From Pelagibacteraceae bacterium (GTDB lineage: Bacteria; Pseudomonadota; Alphaproteobacteria; Pelagibacterales; Pelagibacteraceae), in assembly GCA_002704145.1 (NCBI GenBank), contig PAFH01000004.1, positions 1 to 8,663 on the forward strand: 8,663 bases of DNA. Reading direction: 5' to 3'. Under the pieces are notes generated by a model. That model was not told the origin of the DNA and made no database searches. It saw only the letters and a list, made by a program, of their open reading frames with translations. How positions within the stretch are numbered: the stretch's first letter is position 1; every line of letters begins with the position of its first letter. The position numbers and the translations under genes are program-made. This document shows positions 1 through 6,555 of the stretch, one piece after another.

Positions 1-4
1 GCAA

Positions 5-394
5 TTATTTCAGTTTTCCGTCTTTTCTCATCTGTTCTCTTATCTTGGTTGCAGAAATTTGTTGAGTTTTTTCATCTAGAACTATTTCTTCTATTGTATA
101 ACCAACTCCTCTTCCATAACAAATGTTGGTTATATTTGGAACTAGAGTAACTTGAATTCTATTTTCATAATCTTTTAGAGCTTCAAAGATATTCTTTTTT
201 ACCGTCTCAAAATCAAATGGATTATCGTCAACTCCTTTAACATCTCTAACCATTATGTTGACTTGTCCAGTTTTTTTTAATGTTTCTTCAAAAAGCTTTT
301 GATGCCCAGCATGCCATGGCTGCCAACGACCCAACATTTGTGCGGTGGGTTTTTTATTATCCCAAACGTAGTTTTTATCTTTAAAGTTAGTCAT
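5..394 (-). CDS. Small HxGH-motif nucleotidyltransferase (cytidylyl/adenylyltransferase-like)
   Basis: A 129-residue protein of the HxGH nucleotidylyltransferase superfamily, which joins a nucleotide to a phosphorylated or other small substrate and releases pyrophosphate. Visible signatures are the N-terminal strand-loop GRWQPWHAGH (residues 22-31, HxGH = H28-A-G-H31) and the C-terminal ISATKIR (113-119), which matches the ISxTxxR nucleotide-binding motif. The whole single-domain fold fits in this length, so it looks complete and cytosolic, with no signal peptide or membrane helix. The substrate cannot be read from sequence: NMN, a sugar phosphate or a sulfate-activation role are all possible, and short proteins with a GRWQPWH motif also occur in marine phages. 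It lies 35 bp downstream of the VTC gene on the same strand and may be the last gene of that transcript. No Shine-Dalgarno sequence precedes the ATG. Family is secure, substrate unknown. Confidence 0.85.
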   Translation of the reverse strand: MTNFKDKNYVWDNKKPTAQMLGRWQPWHAGHQKLFEETLKKTGQVNIMVRDVKGVDDNPFDFETVKKNIFEALKDYENRIQVTLVPNITNICYGRGVGYTIEEIVLDEKTQQISATKIREQMRKDGKLK

Positions 395-429
395 GCATTT
401 TTTTAGATGAAAAAAATTAACAAATCAAA

Positions 430-1041
430 TTAATTCGAATTTCGTAAACAGTTTATCCCAATACAATATTTGGAGAATCTAGACTCTTTTAGATTAATTA
501 TTTTTTCCACAATATTTTTGTCAATTTCTTTACTTTGAATTTTAACCTCTAATATTATTTGATTAATTTTTTTTGGATTATGAAAGTTTCTTTCTGGTGA
601 AAAAAATTCTATATTTCTATCTATAGTAATTCTACCTACCCCTTGTAATTCGTAATAACTTCTGAGATATTTAACTCTAACTTTTTTTTCTACTATATTT
701 TTAATACCAAATTTTTTAAGAATAGTGTGAAACGTCTCATATTTGAATTTGAAATTTTTTATTATAATTTTTTCTCTATGATAGTTTTTTGTCATTTTAA
801 TCTCTAAATTATCTAATTCTCCGTTGTTGTATCCTCTTAACCTTATTTTTTTTCTCGGAGTCACACCTTCTTCACTTAAATTAAAAAAATTTAAATCTTT
901 TGTATCAAAATATATACTTTCAACTATTCTATCTGGATAAAGTTTACTTAAATTATTTCTCATTAAAAATTTTGATTTTGCCTTGTTGTTTAAAATAAAC
1001 TTTACTTCATGACGTTTAAGATTATCTTTTTTTAATTCCAT
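430..1041 (-). CDS. VTC-domain polyphosphate polymerase
   Basis: A 203-residue stand-alone VTC domain, a member of the triphosphate tunnel metalloenzyme fold. In yeast Vtc4 this domain polymerises the gamma-phosphate of ATP into polyphosphate. The tunnel residues expected for the family can be followed in order: RHEVKF (10-15), YFDT (44-47), the basic pair R67-L-R69 in KKIRLR, E80-I-K82, the strand ITIDR ending in R142, the metal-binding E165-V-K167, and the C-terminal SKY (K191) that corresponds to a catalytic lysine in Vtc4. No signal peptide or membrane helix is present, so it should act on the cytosolic face, probably with the DUF4956 partner encoded two genes upstream. Its start lies inside the pyrophosphatase gene (20-bp overlap), without a Shine-Dalgarno sequence, which points to translational coupling. 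The residue mapping is by eye; the family assignment is strong. Confidence 0.9.
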   Translation of the reverse strand: MELKKDNLKRHEVKFILNNKAKSKFLMRNNLSKLYPDRIVESIYFDTKDLNFFNLSEEGVTPRKKIRLRGYNNGELDNLEIKMTKNYHREKIIIKNFKFKYETFHTILKKFGIKNIVEKKVRVKYLRSYYELQGVGRITIDRNIEFFSPERNFHNPKKINQIILEVKIQSKEIDKNIVEKIINLKESRFSKYCIGINCLRNSN

Positions 1042-1690
1042 ATCTGTTAAAATATTTATTTGATAATAAAACTTTTTTTATGGCTTGTTCTTTGTTTGAA
1101 TAACCGTAATATGTAACTATATTCTCACCTTTATATTCAGTAAACCAATTTATAATTGACTTTAAATTGTATTTTTCTTTCACATTGATTAAGTCCTCAA
1201 TATTATTAATATTTTCAAATTCTGCATTAAGAGGAACTGCAACTATTTTATCGTCGTATTCTCCAAAATCTAAAAATTTTAATAGTCCTATTATTTTACC
1301 TTCTACTACTTGTCCTCTGATTAATTGACCCCCGATTAAAATTACATCTAGGGGATCACCATCTCCACCTATATTCCTTGGAAGAACTGTTTTAGGAATT
1401 GTTCCATAGTTAACAGGGTAAGGATCAAATTGAATTACTCTTGGTTTACCCATAAAAAAATCTTTTTCCAATTTTCCATTAATTTTAGAAACTTCCCATT
1501 TCTCTTTTGTTCCTTTAGGAATCTCTATTACGATGTTGATTATTTCTTTGCTCACAAAAGTTTCAAAATCGTAAAGATAATTCAAATTATTATTGTCTAT
1601 TTGTTCCAATTTTAATGATTTAGCGTTGACTTCTGTTAAAAAAATAATCGATAAAAAAAAGAAAATTAAAATTTTATTTTTAAATTTCAT
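1022..1690 (-). CDS. ppa: Exported family I inorganic pyrophosphatase
   Basis: A 222-residue soluble family I pyrophosphatase, which hydrolyses PPi to two phosphates with Mg2+. Nearly the whole active site is visible relative to E. coli Ppa: E56 in IEIP, K64 and E66 in KEKWE, Y91 and Y95 in YPVNYG, the metal triad D110-G-D112-P-L-D115, D141, D146 and K148 in the LLKFLD...DDK segment, and Y186-K187. The E. coli R43 position reads F78; R84 in the longer KPRVIQF loop probably takes its role. Unlike the ordinary cytosolic enzyme, it starts with a basic residue stretch, a hydrophobic core (about residues 6-19) and a VNA-K cleavage site after A23, so the mature enzyme should be periplasmic. It overlaps the CotH gene upstream by 11 bp and the VTC gene downstream by 20 bp. 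The paired polyphosphate genes suggest it removes or processes PPi or short polyphosphate outside the cytoplasm. Enzyme family is certain; location is a prediction. Confidence 0.92.
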   Translation of the reverse strand: MKFKNKILIFFFLSIIFLTEVNAKSLKLEQIDNNNLNYLYDFETFVSKEIINIVIEIPKGTKEKWEVSKINGKLEKDFFMGKPRVIQFDPYPVNYGTIPKTVLPRNIGGDGDPLDVILIGGQLIRGQVVEGKIIGLLKFLDFGEYDDKIVAVPLNAEFENINNIEDLINVKEKYNLKSIINWFTEYKGENIVTYYGYSNKEQAIKKVLLSNKYFNRYGIKKR

Positions 1691-3818
1691 TGTTAATTGT
1701 AATAATTGAATTTTTGTCAGTATCAGTTTTTATATAAAAGTTTCTGCACTGAAAATTTTTAACAAATAATTTCGCACTGCTAAACTCTCTTTTTTTTCGG
1801 TAAGCTGCAAGACAAGTTCTTAATATATTCATATCTAGATTCTCGACTTCAACATTTGAACTATCTTTAGATGCAATACCTATATTGCTTTCTGCGATGG
1901 AGGCATTAAAAATTTTTACTTTTGATTTTTCCCCCACTGAAACTCCTTTGTCTCCGCACTTCTGAGCATATAATTTATCTATTTCATAGTTTCCTAAAGA
2001 AAAATCTAAACAATCATTAAATGCTTTATTTATTTTTAACTCTTTAATTTTTAAATCGGAAAAATCAAAATCTAGAGCATCATAAAACGAATCCTTTATT
2101 TCAATATTGTTTATATTCCCTGTAGAATTTTTTATATTAATTGAATCTTCACAAATCATATTTGAACTTTTAATTGAAACATCTTTAAATCTACTATCAT
2201 AAAAATTTGCACATCCTGTTAGTAAATTTTTATCATATCTAACACTATCAAATATAATATTTTCATTACTAAATTTACGTTCGAAATCGAAATTTACATT
2301 CAAAAAATTTCCTTGTATATAAAGTTTTGACTTACTATTTTTAAATAAAAATTTTATATCTCTATTTTTAATATTTTTTTTAACAAAATAATATGTTGCA
2401 TTTTTATCAAGAATATATTCACTTCTCATGTTGCTTAATTCAATTATAGGTATTTCGTTATTAAAAGTACCTAGGTTTATTGGAAACGACTTAAAATTAT
2501 TTAATTTTTTAAATCTTCCACTTTCAGAAATAAGTTTACTGTAAGAAAATCTATCTATTTTGCTACAAGAAACAATTTCATTTTTATTAATACTTAAAGA
2601 ACAGTTATAAAAATTATCATTAAATATAAAAGAATAAGAAATTGCTTCTTTATTACTTTTTTTGAGGTTATTTTCTTCTACTGCTTTATTTTTATTTAGA
2701 TAGCTGATTATCTTATTTTTAATATTTGTATACTTTAAATCTTTATCAAGATTTATATTTTTGTTTGGGAAATAATCATTTAATTTCTTGATATTATCTT
2801 TACTTAAAGCAAAAATATCTCCTAAAACACACTCCTGCATTTTTGTTAAATCTCTTCTTGCTAAAATTTTAAAATCTTTTTTAAAACTTGTTAAAATTTC
2901 AATATTTACTTTTTTTTGACAGTCTGTTTTTCCTGGTAAAAATTGAACATTTCCGTCGTAATAAAGTGGCACAAATATTTTCTTATAAGGTATGTAAATA
3001 TACTTTCGATTTATAGTAGCTAAACCGTGGTAAGCATATTTTTTGTGAATAGTGGTAAAAAAATCGTCATTAATAACTAATTTATTAAAATTTTCACTTG
3101 CTCTTAACGATATTGCTTCTGATGCAATGAAGTTTGCAATATCATTTTTTAGAAAATTATTGTTATCAATTACATAAGATGAAGAAAAGAAATTATTATA
3201 TATTTCCCTTTCTTTATCATTAAGATAAAAATCAAAATCATTATTTTTTAGTATTACCGTCTCAGTAAGCTTATTTCGCTCTAAAAATTCTTTAGTCGCA
3301 TCTTCTTGAAATATTGCTTTATAAATATTCCCGTTTAAATTTACCTCTACCATTCTTGTGTAAAGTGAGGGAAATCCTAAATATTCAAGCATTAATGTCC
3401 AAAAAACCTCGTTCTCACCATTTCTTGTTTCAGGCAAAAAAAGATTAAATCTTGTTACTCCGTTAAAACTGTCATCTAATAGTTTTACTTTTAGACTTGT
3501 TAATGGAGGTCTAAGATGGTCTTTCCAATCTCCTAAAATTCTTATTTCGGAGTTAATCAGTTTTTCATCTGTTAAAATTTTTGCTTTGACCCATTTCTTA
3601 TATTTTTTTTTTATATTTTTTTCGCCATAAATTTCACCATCTGTGTAGGCTCTCATAGACCTTCTTAAATATTTATTATATTCAGAATTTGATAACTCAA
3701 ATTGAATTGAAGATGGAATAGTTAAATTTTTTGAAAAAGCTGAATTAGAATATAAAAAAATTACTAAAAAAAATTGTGTGATTAAAAAACATTTAATTAT
3801 TCTCATCAAGATCAACAT
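1680..3818 (-). CDS. Exported CotH-like kinase with C-terminal parallel beta-helix
   Basis: A 712-residue protein with an N-terminal signal peptide (hydrophobic stretch about 10-24, then NSAFSK). Residues about 90-300 resemble the CotH atypical protein kinase family: RILGDW (93-98), the strand RFNLFLPETRN (123-133), MVEVNLNG followed by the acidic QED (171-173), a VILKNND strand, and the PLYYDGN loop (284-290) whose D288 matches the metal-binding aspartate of CotH. The last 200 or so residues show short repeated strand-turn units (DALDFDFSD, DCLDFSLGN, GDKGVSVGEKS, IGIASKDSS) typical of a right-handed parallel beta-helix, a shape used in surface and carbohydrate-binding proteins. The gene overlaps DUF4956 by 26 bp; M5 is an alternative start that gives a shorter overlap and a more usual signal peptide. 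CotH domains beside VTC and DUF4956 genes are a recurring bacterial neighbourhood. Substrate and phosphate donor are unknown. Confidence 0.8.
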   Translation of the reverse strand: MLILMRIIKCFLITQFFLVIFLYSNSAFSKNLTIPSSIQFELSNSEYNKYLRRSMRAYTDGEIYGEKNIKKKYKKWVKAKILTDEKLINSEIRILGDWKDHLRPPLTSLKVKLLDDSFNGVTRFNLFLPETRNGENEVFWTLMLEYLGFPSLYTRMVEVNLNGNIYKAIFQEDATKEFLERNKLTETVILKNNDFDFYLNDKEREIYNNFFSSSYVIDNNNFLKNDIANFIASEAISLRASENFNKLVINDDFFTTIHKKYAYHGLATINRKYIYIPYKKIFVPLYYDGNVQFLPGKTDCQKKVNIEILTSFKKDFKILARRDLTKMQECVLGDIFALSKDNIKKLNDYFPNKNINLDKDLKYTNIKNKIISYLNKNKAVEENNLKKSNKEAISYSFIFNDNFYNCSLSINKNEIVSCSKIDRFSYSKLISESGRFKKLNNFKSFPINLGTFNNEIPIIELSNMRSEYILDKNATYYFVKKNIKNRDIKFLFKNSKSKLYIQGNFLNVNFDFERKFSNENIIFDSVRYDKNLLTGCANFYDSRFKDVSIKSSNMICEDSINIKNSTGNINNIEIKDSFYDALDFDFSDLKIKELKINKAFNDCLDFSLGNYEIDKLYAQKCGDKGVSVGEKSKVKIFNASIAESNIGIASKDSSNVEVENLDMNILRTCLAAYRKKREFSSAKLFVKNFQCRNFYIKTDTDKNSIITINNEI

Positions 3819-4467
3819 TATAACTATTTATCTTGGATGACCATTCATTTAAAAATTTATCTTTATCTACTGACTTATCAAAAATCATAAATCCAGATAT
3901 ATCATATTTGTCACCCTCGTTTTTTACTGAGTAATTTCTAATGTTTTTATCACTGGTAATTTTCTTAAAATCATTTTCCTTCATCAGACCTTGAAAGTTT
4001 AGTGACAATTTTCCATCACTACCTGATGTATTATCTTTTATTAATGAGAAGCGTTTGATGAAATAAGGTAATATTGACAAAAGTATTATTAAAACAACTG
4101 TTATACTCAGGTCAACTTTGGCACTTATTCCAATCGTAAGCAAGCTAAAATAATGAACTAGTTCATAAGGAGTTCTTATAGGAGTTCTAAATCTTACAAT
4201 AGACAATGCACCTATCATTCCGATACTTAATGCAATGTTGGAACCAATCACTGTAGTTATAACTAGGCCGATCACTGGTAAAGTTATACCAACATAAATA
4301 TTATAATTATTACGTAACCACTTATAACTAAACTTGGAGTGAACGTATGTAACTGTTAACCCACCTAAAGCACAGAAACCAATTTTTATCAGTAAAAAAA
4401 AAAGGACTATATTCTCAGCAGATAATTTCTTATAGACTAAAATAAAAATTTCTAGCAGATCTTGCAT
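3793..4467 (-). CDS. DUF4956 family inner-membrane protein
   Basis: A 224-residue protein with a hydrophobic N-terminal half and a soluble C-terminal domain (about 140-224). Probable membrane segments are near residues 19-42, 57-76, 77-91 and 104-136. The hallmark of DUF4956 is the conserved loop GALSIVRFRTPIRTPYELVHYF (residues 86-107), of which G86-A-L, R92-F-R94 and the E102 region are visible; its basic residues are well placed to bind an anion such as phosphate or polyphosphate. The biochemical function of the family is not established, but its genes repeatedly lie next to VTC-domain and CotH genes, so a role in anchoring the polymerase or passing polyphosphate across the membrane is a reasonable inference. 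Here it starts 20 bp after the CADD gene and its end overlaps the CotH gene. No clear Shine-Dalgarno sequence precedes its ATG. Confidence 0.85.
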   Translation of the reverse strand: MQDLLEIFILVYKKLSAENIVLFFLLIKIGFCALGGLTVTYVHSKFSYKWLRNNYNIYVGITLPVIGLVITTVIGSNIALSIGMIGALSIVRFRTPIRTPYELVHYFSLLTIGISAKVDLSITVVLIILLSILPYFIKRFSLIKDNTSGSDGKLSLNFQGLMKENDFKKITSDKNIRNYSVKNEGDKYDISGFMIFDKSVDKDKFLNEWSSKINSYNVDLDENN

Positions 4468-4487
4468 TTAATAGTCTTTAAATAATC

Positions 4488-5159
4488 TTAAGCTGCCGCT
4501 GACTGTAATTTATGCTTTGAAGTCATTCCACTTAAAAAATTCCAAAGATACCTTGCTGTGAGCAAAGAAGCTTTTTCTGCTTTTTCTTGCTCTGCTTTTG
4601 ATAGGCTGTCTAAAAGTTTTTCACACTCAGCTCTATGAATAACATCAGCAGATTTATGCGCTTCAAAAAATTCAAGACCTTCTTTGGAACTTACGCCATA
4701 ATGTTTTTTTAATCCTTGGATTTTTGTTTCTGCTATTTCAGGTATTTGTCTCTCATAAGTATAGAGAGAAGCAAGCCCTTCAGCATAAGATTTTCTTGCT
4801 TGATAGAAAAAATTATCAATCATATCTTTTGTAAACCAATCTAGTTTTACATTTTCAATTTTTCCTTCATCCGCACCTAATGCTTTAGCAAAATTTTTCC
4901 ATAGTTTTGGATGATCACCATCTTTATTTTCTTCATCTTGTAAATTTTCCAAAAGAATTCTTCTTTTTTCTAGATCATCACAAATTGAGTGTGTCGCGCT
5001 AATATATCTTGGGAAGGCTTTTACATGCTGATAATACTGTTCAGCGTAATCTTTAATAATCTCTCGTGTTAGTTTACCCTCATTCCAATATATTTGGTAA
5101 AATGGATGTTTAAGTAAATGAAACTTGTCTAATTTTGCACCTAATTCTTTTGAAAACAT
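4488..5159 (-). CDS. CADD-family p-aminobenzoate synthase (heme-oxygenase-like diiron protein)
   Basis: A 223-residue all-helical protein of the TenA/PqqC/CADD group. It follows Chlamydia CADD closely enough to map the key residues: metal ligands E76, H83, E136, H168, D172 and H175 keep the CADD spacing (seven residues from Glu to His, then HxxxDxxH), and the sacrificial tyrosines of CADD correspond to Y21 (in HPFY) and Y38, with the catalytic lysine at K146. CADD makes p-aminobenzoate for folate by oxidatively cutting one of its own tyrosines with an Fe/Mn cofactor and O2. That chemistry is known from Chlamydia; applying it here is inference from full residue conservation. PqqC-like annotation is a common alternative, but no other pqq gene is present. 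A strong ribosome binding site (AAGGAG at 5165-5170, 5-nt spacing) fixes the start. A TATAAT promoter lies just upstream, and the polyphosphate operon follows after 20 bp, so the transcript may continue into it. Confidence 0.88.
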   Translation of the reverse strand: MFSKELGAKLDKFHLLKHPFYQIYWNEGKLTREIIKDYAEQYYQHVKAFPRYISATHSICDDLEKRRILLENLQDEENKDGDHPKLWKNFAKALGADEGKIENVKLDWFTKDMIDNFFYQARKSYAEGLASLYTYERQIPEIAETKIQGLKKHYGVSSKEGLEFFEAHKSADVIHRAECEKLLDSLSKAEQEKAEKASLLTARYLWNFLSGMTSKHKLQSAAA

Positions 5160-5164
5160 TTTAT

Positions 5165-5170
5165 CTCCTT
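5165..5170 (-). promoter_or_regulatory. Strong Shine-Dalgarno sequence of the CADD gene
   Basis: Read on the minus strand the sequence is AAGGAG with five bases before the ATG at 5159. Most other minus-strand genes in the window lack any such site, so this decides the start and suggests high expression. Confidence 0.8.
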
Positions 5171-5194
5171 TGTTTATTATTAAACTCTAAATTG

Positions 5195-5221
5195 ATTATA
5201 CGATTAAAACAACAAAAACAA
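5195..5221 (-). promoter_or_regulatory. Probable sigma70 promoter of the CADD operon
   Basis: On the minus strand a perfect -10 hexamer TATAAT lies at 5195-5200, about 36 bases upstream of the CADD start. The best -35 candidate is TTGTTT at 5216-5221 with a 15-base spacer, which is short; ATTGTT at 16 bases is the alternative. Expected transcription start is near 5188. The upstream DnaA box at 5222-5230 abuts the -35 element, so DnaA binding could block or modulate RNA polymerase. The -10 is convincing, the -35 is not. Confidence 0.55.
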
Positions 5222-5230
5222 TTATCCACA
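5222..5230 (+). promoter_or_regulatory. Exact DnaA box 1 (TTATCCACA)
   Basis: The nine bases equal the consensus high-affinity DnaA box on the plus strand. It is in the 175-bp non-coding gap between the MFS and CADD genes and touches the likely -35 region of the CADD promoter. A second exact copy in the same orientation lies 92 bp to the right. Function, as origin element or as transcriptional operator, is inferred. Confidence 0.65.
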
Positions 5231-5313
5231 AGCTCGCAGTCTTAAAATTAAATGTTCATGTTTTGATTCACTTTTGATTCCTTGTTGGACTCAAAATACA
5301 ACTAGAAGGTGTT
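5231..5313. other. Non-coding spacer between two DnaA boxes
   Basis: No ORF or terminator hairpin is visible here. It holds a direct repeat (5261-5280) and one degenerate DnaA-like box, TGATTCACT at 5264-5272 (two mismatches), roughly midway between the two perfect boxes. The stretch 5241-5280 is AT-rich. No terminator could be seen for the upstream MFS gene, so metC-MFS transcripts may read into CADD. Confidence 0.4.
5261..5280 (+). repeat. Tandem 9-bp direct repeat, 11-bp period
   Basis: TTTTGATTC occurs at 5261-5269 and again at 5272-5280, so the copies start 11 bp apart, one helical turn. It lies between the two DnaA boxes. Repeats of this kind can be protein-binding half-sites or part of an unwinding region, but two copies alone may be coincidence. 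Confidence 0.5.
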
Positions 5314-5322
5314 TTATCCACA
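5314..5322 (+). promoter_or_regulatory. Exact DnaA box 2 (TTATCCACA)
   Basis: A second perfect DnaA box, in the same orientation as the box at 5222-5230 and only 13 bp beyond the MFS stop codon. No further exact copy was noticed elsewhere in the window, so the pair is concentrated in the one long gap. Confidence 0.65.
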
Positions 5323-5334
5323 GGTAGAATGTCT

Positions 5335-6555
5335 TTAAGTTTTTTTAAAGGTTCTTACAAGAGGCCTCTCATCAATAGGGTAATGAATTAGAGTAGCGAA
5401 CAAAGATAATGCTATAGCGATATACCAGGCGTAATCATAAGAGCCATAAAGATCATAAAAATATCCTCCAAGGTAAGCACCTAAAAAAGCACCAAACTGG
5501 TGACATAAGAAGACAATTCCAAAAAGGGTACTTAAATATTTTGTTCCAAATATTTGAGCGACGATGCCATTTGTAGGTGGCACAGTAGAAAGCCATAGAA
5601 GCCCAAAAGTGATACCAAATATTATGGAATTTAACAAAGAAGGAGGTGAAAAAATAAATATACAAATGCTTACAGCTCTAAGAGTATATAAAATGCTTAA
5701 TAAATTTTTTTTTCTATACTTTGTTCCAAGATATCCGATGCCTAAAGTTCCAAATATGTTAAAGAAACCAATCAGAGCTAATATAATTGTTGCAGACCAA
5801 CCATCCATTCCTCTATCTTGCATATAACCTGGTATATGAGTTCCAACTAAAGTAATTTGAAATCCACAAACAAAAAAACCTAATACCAATAAAACATAAC
5901 CTTTATGCGCAAAAGCTTCTTTAATTGCAGATGAAAAAGATTGATCTCTATCCGCTTGAGACGAGTTTATTATTGTCTTTGAAGGCAATAAAAAAAGGGA
6001 AGCTACTAGTCCAAAAGCAATAAAATACATAAAATATTTTAAAGTTTGTTCCCAGCCCACAATGCCTAGGCTGTACTGCGTGAATAGTGGAGATAAAAAA
6101 TAACCAACTGAAGCAGCTGCTGTAACATATCCAGTTGCCAAAGTTCTTGTTTCATTTGGGAAATGTTTCCCGACTTCAGAAACTGGGACTCCTATAGCAG
6201 TAGCTCCTAGGGCAATTCCTACTAATACTCCTAAACTAATTTGAAAATAAATACCTGTATTTGGTCCAGCATAAAGCATATAAATTCCTAAACCAAAAAT
6301 TATAAAACCAATAAAAACCGCTTTACTGCCTCCAAATTTATCAGCTAAAAAACCAAAAATTGGAGCGAAAATTCCCCAAAATAACATTTGAATTCCAATA
6401 GCTAATCCAAACTCAGTTCTTGAGCAACCAATACCCTCTTCAAATGCTTTAAAAAAAAGGCCAAAGGTTTGTCTTAAGCCCATCGAAATTAAAATTATAG
6501 TACAAGCCGATATTAAAACTATAAAAGCAATTCTGTTAGGAATGAATTTAAACAT
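5335..6555 (-). CDS. MFS transporter, monocarboxylate/organic-anion type
   Basis: A 406-residue major facilitator with about twelve membrane helices, the normal size. The family motif A between helices 2 and 3 is visible as GFLADKFGGSKA (68-79). The N-terminal RQTFGLFF (28-35) and the C-terminal segments FGLLWLSTVPPTNG (317-330) and HQFGAFLGAYLGGYFYD (352-368) resemble carriers of the oxalate/formate-monocarboxylate side of the superfamily, often found in Alphaproteobacteria. A hydrophilic loop (about 192-215) joins the two six-helix halves. The substrate cannot be assigned. Its ATG overlaps the metC stop by one base (TAATG on the minus strand) and there is no Shine-Dalgarno sequence, so it is translationally coupled to metC, which suggests an organic sulfur compound, amino acid or their keto acid as a possible cargo. 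This last point is inference. Confidence 0.88.
   Translation of the reverse strand: MFKFIPNRIAFIVLISACTIILISMGLRQTFGLFFKAFEEGIGCSRTEFGLAIGIQMLFWGIFAPIFGFLADKFGGSKAVFIGFIIFGLGIYMLYAGPNTGIYFQISLGVLVGIALGATAIGVPVSEVGKHFPNETRTLATGYVTAAASVGYFLSPLFTQYSLGIVGWEQTLKYFMYFIAFGLVASLFLLPSKTIINSSQADRDQSFSSAIKEAFAHKGYVLLVLGFFVCGFQITLVGTHIPGYMQDRGMDGWSATIILALIGFFNIFGTLGIGYLGTKYRKKNLLSILYTLRAVSICIFIFSPPSLLNSIIFGITFGLLWLSTVPPTNGIVAQIFGTKYLSTLFGIVFLCHQFGAFLGAYLGGYFYDLYGSYDYAWYIAIALSLFATLIHYPIDERPLVRTFKKT

Noticed and set aside
395..429. Possible terminator between VTC and the nucleotidyltransferase
   Set aside because: Only A/T runs are present and no hairpin can be drawn.
421..432. DnaA-like sequence near TTATCCCAA around 450 and similar partial matches
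   Set aside because: Two or more mismatches from the consensus and inside a coding gene.
1430..1615. 61-codon plus-strand ORF
   Set aside because: Lies wholly inside the pyrophosphatase gene on the other strand, with low-complexity Phe/Ile-rich translation and no ribosome site.
5453..5665. 70-codon minus-strand ORF
   Set aside because: Alternative frame of the MFS transporter, whose membrane-helix frame is clearly the coding one.
5564..5827. 87-codon plus-strand ORF
   Set aside because: Antisense shadow of the MFS gene, with no domain and no promoter context.
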